Positions 49,830 to 50,937 of a stretch of DNA of 50,937 nucleotides are shown piece by piece. The DNA comes from a virus, in the IMG/VR virus record IMGVR_UViG_3300036846_000860, positions 1 to 50,937 of that record, one strand, 5' to 3'. Position 1 is the first letter of the stretch. Each line of letters starts with the position of its first letter. The translations under genes and the position numbers were made by a program. The notes below the pieces were generated by a model. That model was not told the DNA's origin. It searched no databases and worked only from the letters and a program-made list of their open reading frames with translations.

Positions 49830-50937
49830 GTTCTGGCACCTCCTTTAAAGGTTTAAATCCTAACACCTTCAAAAGCGCTGGCGTTGGATGACCGTTCTCG
49901 TCGAACGGATCCTCCCCGCTCTCGATTACTTGGTAGATGTTTTTTGCCTCTAACCCCGTTGGGAAGAAGTTCATTGGGTATTCTAACACCTGCCGACGTG
50001 CCTCGCGACCATCCGGACTATCCTTCGGCGCTTGCAACAGGTTCTCGATGAACTTCGCATGAGGCGACATATCAACCCCAGCCGGGCTGAACCAGAACCA
50101 CTTACCTACATCCGCCCCCGCTCCGTTCATTGCTGATACCGCAGCGTAGTTGCTAGCAGCCCAGAGCGCGGTAGTCTTCATCGCCGTTTGTGGGTGCTCG
50201 CTGAATTTTGACGCCCCACGTTTCAAAAAGTCCATATAATTCAACGGCCACATTCCAAACTGCCCAAAGATACGACCCGCGCCAGTACGAAGAACGGTAG
50301 GTTGAGTTCCGCGTCGATACGGCCAGAGGGTGAGATCGAGTGTCTCAAGCGCTATGTTGCGGGCGATATCCTCATCACTAAACCCTGTGTCGTGTAACTG
50401 CGCTAGCGTCCGATCGACGAAGGGTTTGTCCGCCCACCACAATGAGGTGTTATCCTGGTGGATTAGTTCATCAACTCCCATCTTACCCGCGCGGTATTGA
50501 CGTACTGCGTTAAGGGCAGAATCGTACTCCCCATTGAAAACCACAGCTCGTGCGATGTTATGACCCCACCGGGATGGAGACAGTAAGCGGTTAGCAAATT
50601 GGGTGATGCGGTCTGTACTAGCACCAGCTGGCAGTTCTGAGAAGATATCTCCATACAGCTCTCCGATCGTATGCTTGCCTAGTAATGCTCCCTGTTCCTC
50701 AGCAAGCTGCCAACCCTGTTTTGTTAGGCCCTTCGCCAACCCGGACATGAAGCGAGAAACTCCCATCACGGGCATGCCGGTTGAGAACACCTGTAGTGAG
50801 TCCCGGATTGGGATCGATGCACGCAGACCCAACCCAGCCGCATACGACCAGATCATTAACTTGTTGATCACGGTCTTGGGGGCGGAAAACTCAGTAGGCA
50901 GCTGAGCGTACGACGGGAGGTGTTTATTCATCGCCTC
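49765..50937 (-). CDS. Giant internal virion protein, C-terminal part
   Basis: This is the continuation of the frame that starts at 3367 and leaves the window at position 1; the two parts share the 184-base repeat. It is about 330 residues beyond the shared segment, helical and basic-aromatic, ending ELGYGEHHRPGR. It includes WSYAAGLGLRASIPIRDSL and a Gly/Met-rich helix (VSAMNGAGADVGKWFW). In the circular unit the protein is 1451 residues. The C-terminal codons overlap the acidic micro-protein. Confidence 0.88.
   Translation of the reverse strand, partial: EAMNKHLPSYAQLPTEFSAPKTVINKLMIWSYAAGLGLRASIPIRDSLQVFSTGMPVMGVSRFMSGLAKGLTKQGWQLAEEQGALLGKHTIGELYGDIFSELPAGASTDRITQFANRLLSPSRWGHNIARAVVFNGEYDSALNAVRQYRAGKMGVDELIHQDNTSLWWADKPFVDRTLAQLHDTGFSDEDIARNIALETLDLTLWPYRRGTQPTVLRTGAGRIFGQFGMWPLNYMDFLKRGASKFSEHPQTAMKTTALWAASNYAAVSAMNGAGADVGKWFWFSPAGVDMSPHAKFIENLLQAPKDSPDGREARRQVLEYPMNFFPTGLEAKNIYQVIESGEDPFDENGHPTPALLKVLGFKPLKEVPERDLEHQMLFELGYGEHHRPGR
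50754..50937. repeat. Terminal direct repeat, right copy
   Basis: Repeats bases 1-184 with G instead of A at the position equivalent to 128. It joins the window into a circle and preserves the frame of the giant minus-strand gene. Confidence 0.9.

Noticed and set aside
1-50937. Integrase, CI-type repressor, CRISPR array or transposase
   Set aside because: No matching motifs or repeat arrays were seen on either strand, so lysogeny is neither supported nor excluded.

Overview
The window looks like the complete, circularly closed genome of a tailed bacteriophage (Caudoviricetes, probably with a short podovirus-type tail). The first 184 bases recur at the end (50754-50937) with one synonymous mismatch, so the unit is about 50,753 bp and the largest gene is split by the window edges. 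I see no tRNA, rRNA, integrase, CI-like repressor, CRISPR array or insertion sequence. The host is inferred to be a Gram-negative soil-type bacterium, plausibly an acidobacterium. The reasons are the ASH/choice-of-anchor-D and choice-of-anchor-Q type repeats and exported proteins whose signal peptides end in AQ-like sites.

The genome has two opposed transcription units. The late unit runs on the minus strand from about 29.8 kb leftwards, through position 1, and around to 47.6 kb. In order it carries small and large terminase subunits, portal, probable scaffold, decoration and major capsid proteins, and a block of four very large appendage-like proteins (9.4-21.6 kb) that all start with Sec-type signal peptides. 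Then follow tail adaptor and nozzle-like proteins, an Ig/ASH-repeat protein, a GNAT acetyltransferase, internal virion proteins including a 1451-residue protein with an HEGLH zinc-peptidase motif, a PurD-like ATP-grasp enzyme and a holin-like protein. Nearly all junctions are 1- or 4-base stop/start overlaps, so translation is probably coupled.

The early/middle unit runs on the plus strand from 30.3 to 47.6 kb. Small regulatory or hypothetical genes come first, under a sigma70-like promoter (30246-30274) and three further promoters that share an upstream box, GACCACTGGG, directly next to the -35 element. A recombination module follows: a Cas4/RecB-like nuclease, a Sak4/AAA_24-type ATPase whose two halves are in swapped order (circular permutation), and a DUF669-like ssDNA-binding protein. 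Interleaved with it is a full preQ0 pathway (FolE, QueD, QueE, QueC) which, with a DpdA-like transglycosylase, predicts 7-deazaguanine-modified DNA. Replication genes are a uracil-DNA-glycosylase/PolA fusion polymerase and a DUF3987-like helicase candidate. A GroES-like co-chaperonin closes the unit.

The most unusual items are the circularly permuted recombination ATPase, the four consecutive signal-peptide-bearing appendage genes, the boxed promoter family, and the zinc-peptidase motif in the large virion protein. No conventional endolysin was recognised. A GH71/GH99-like glycosidase in the early unit and the HEGLH protein are the only visible wall- or glycan-active candidates.
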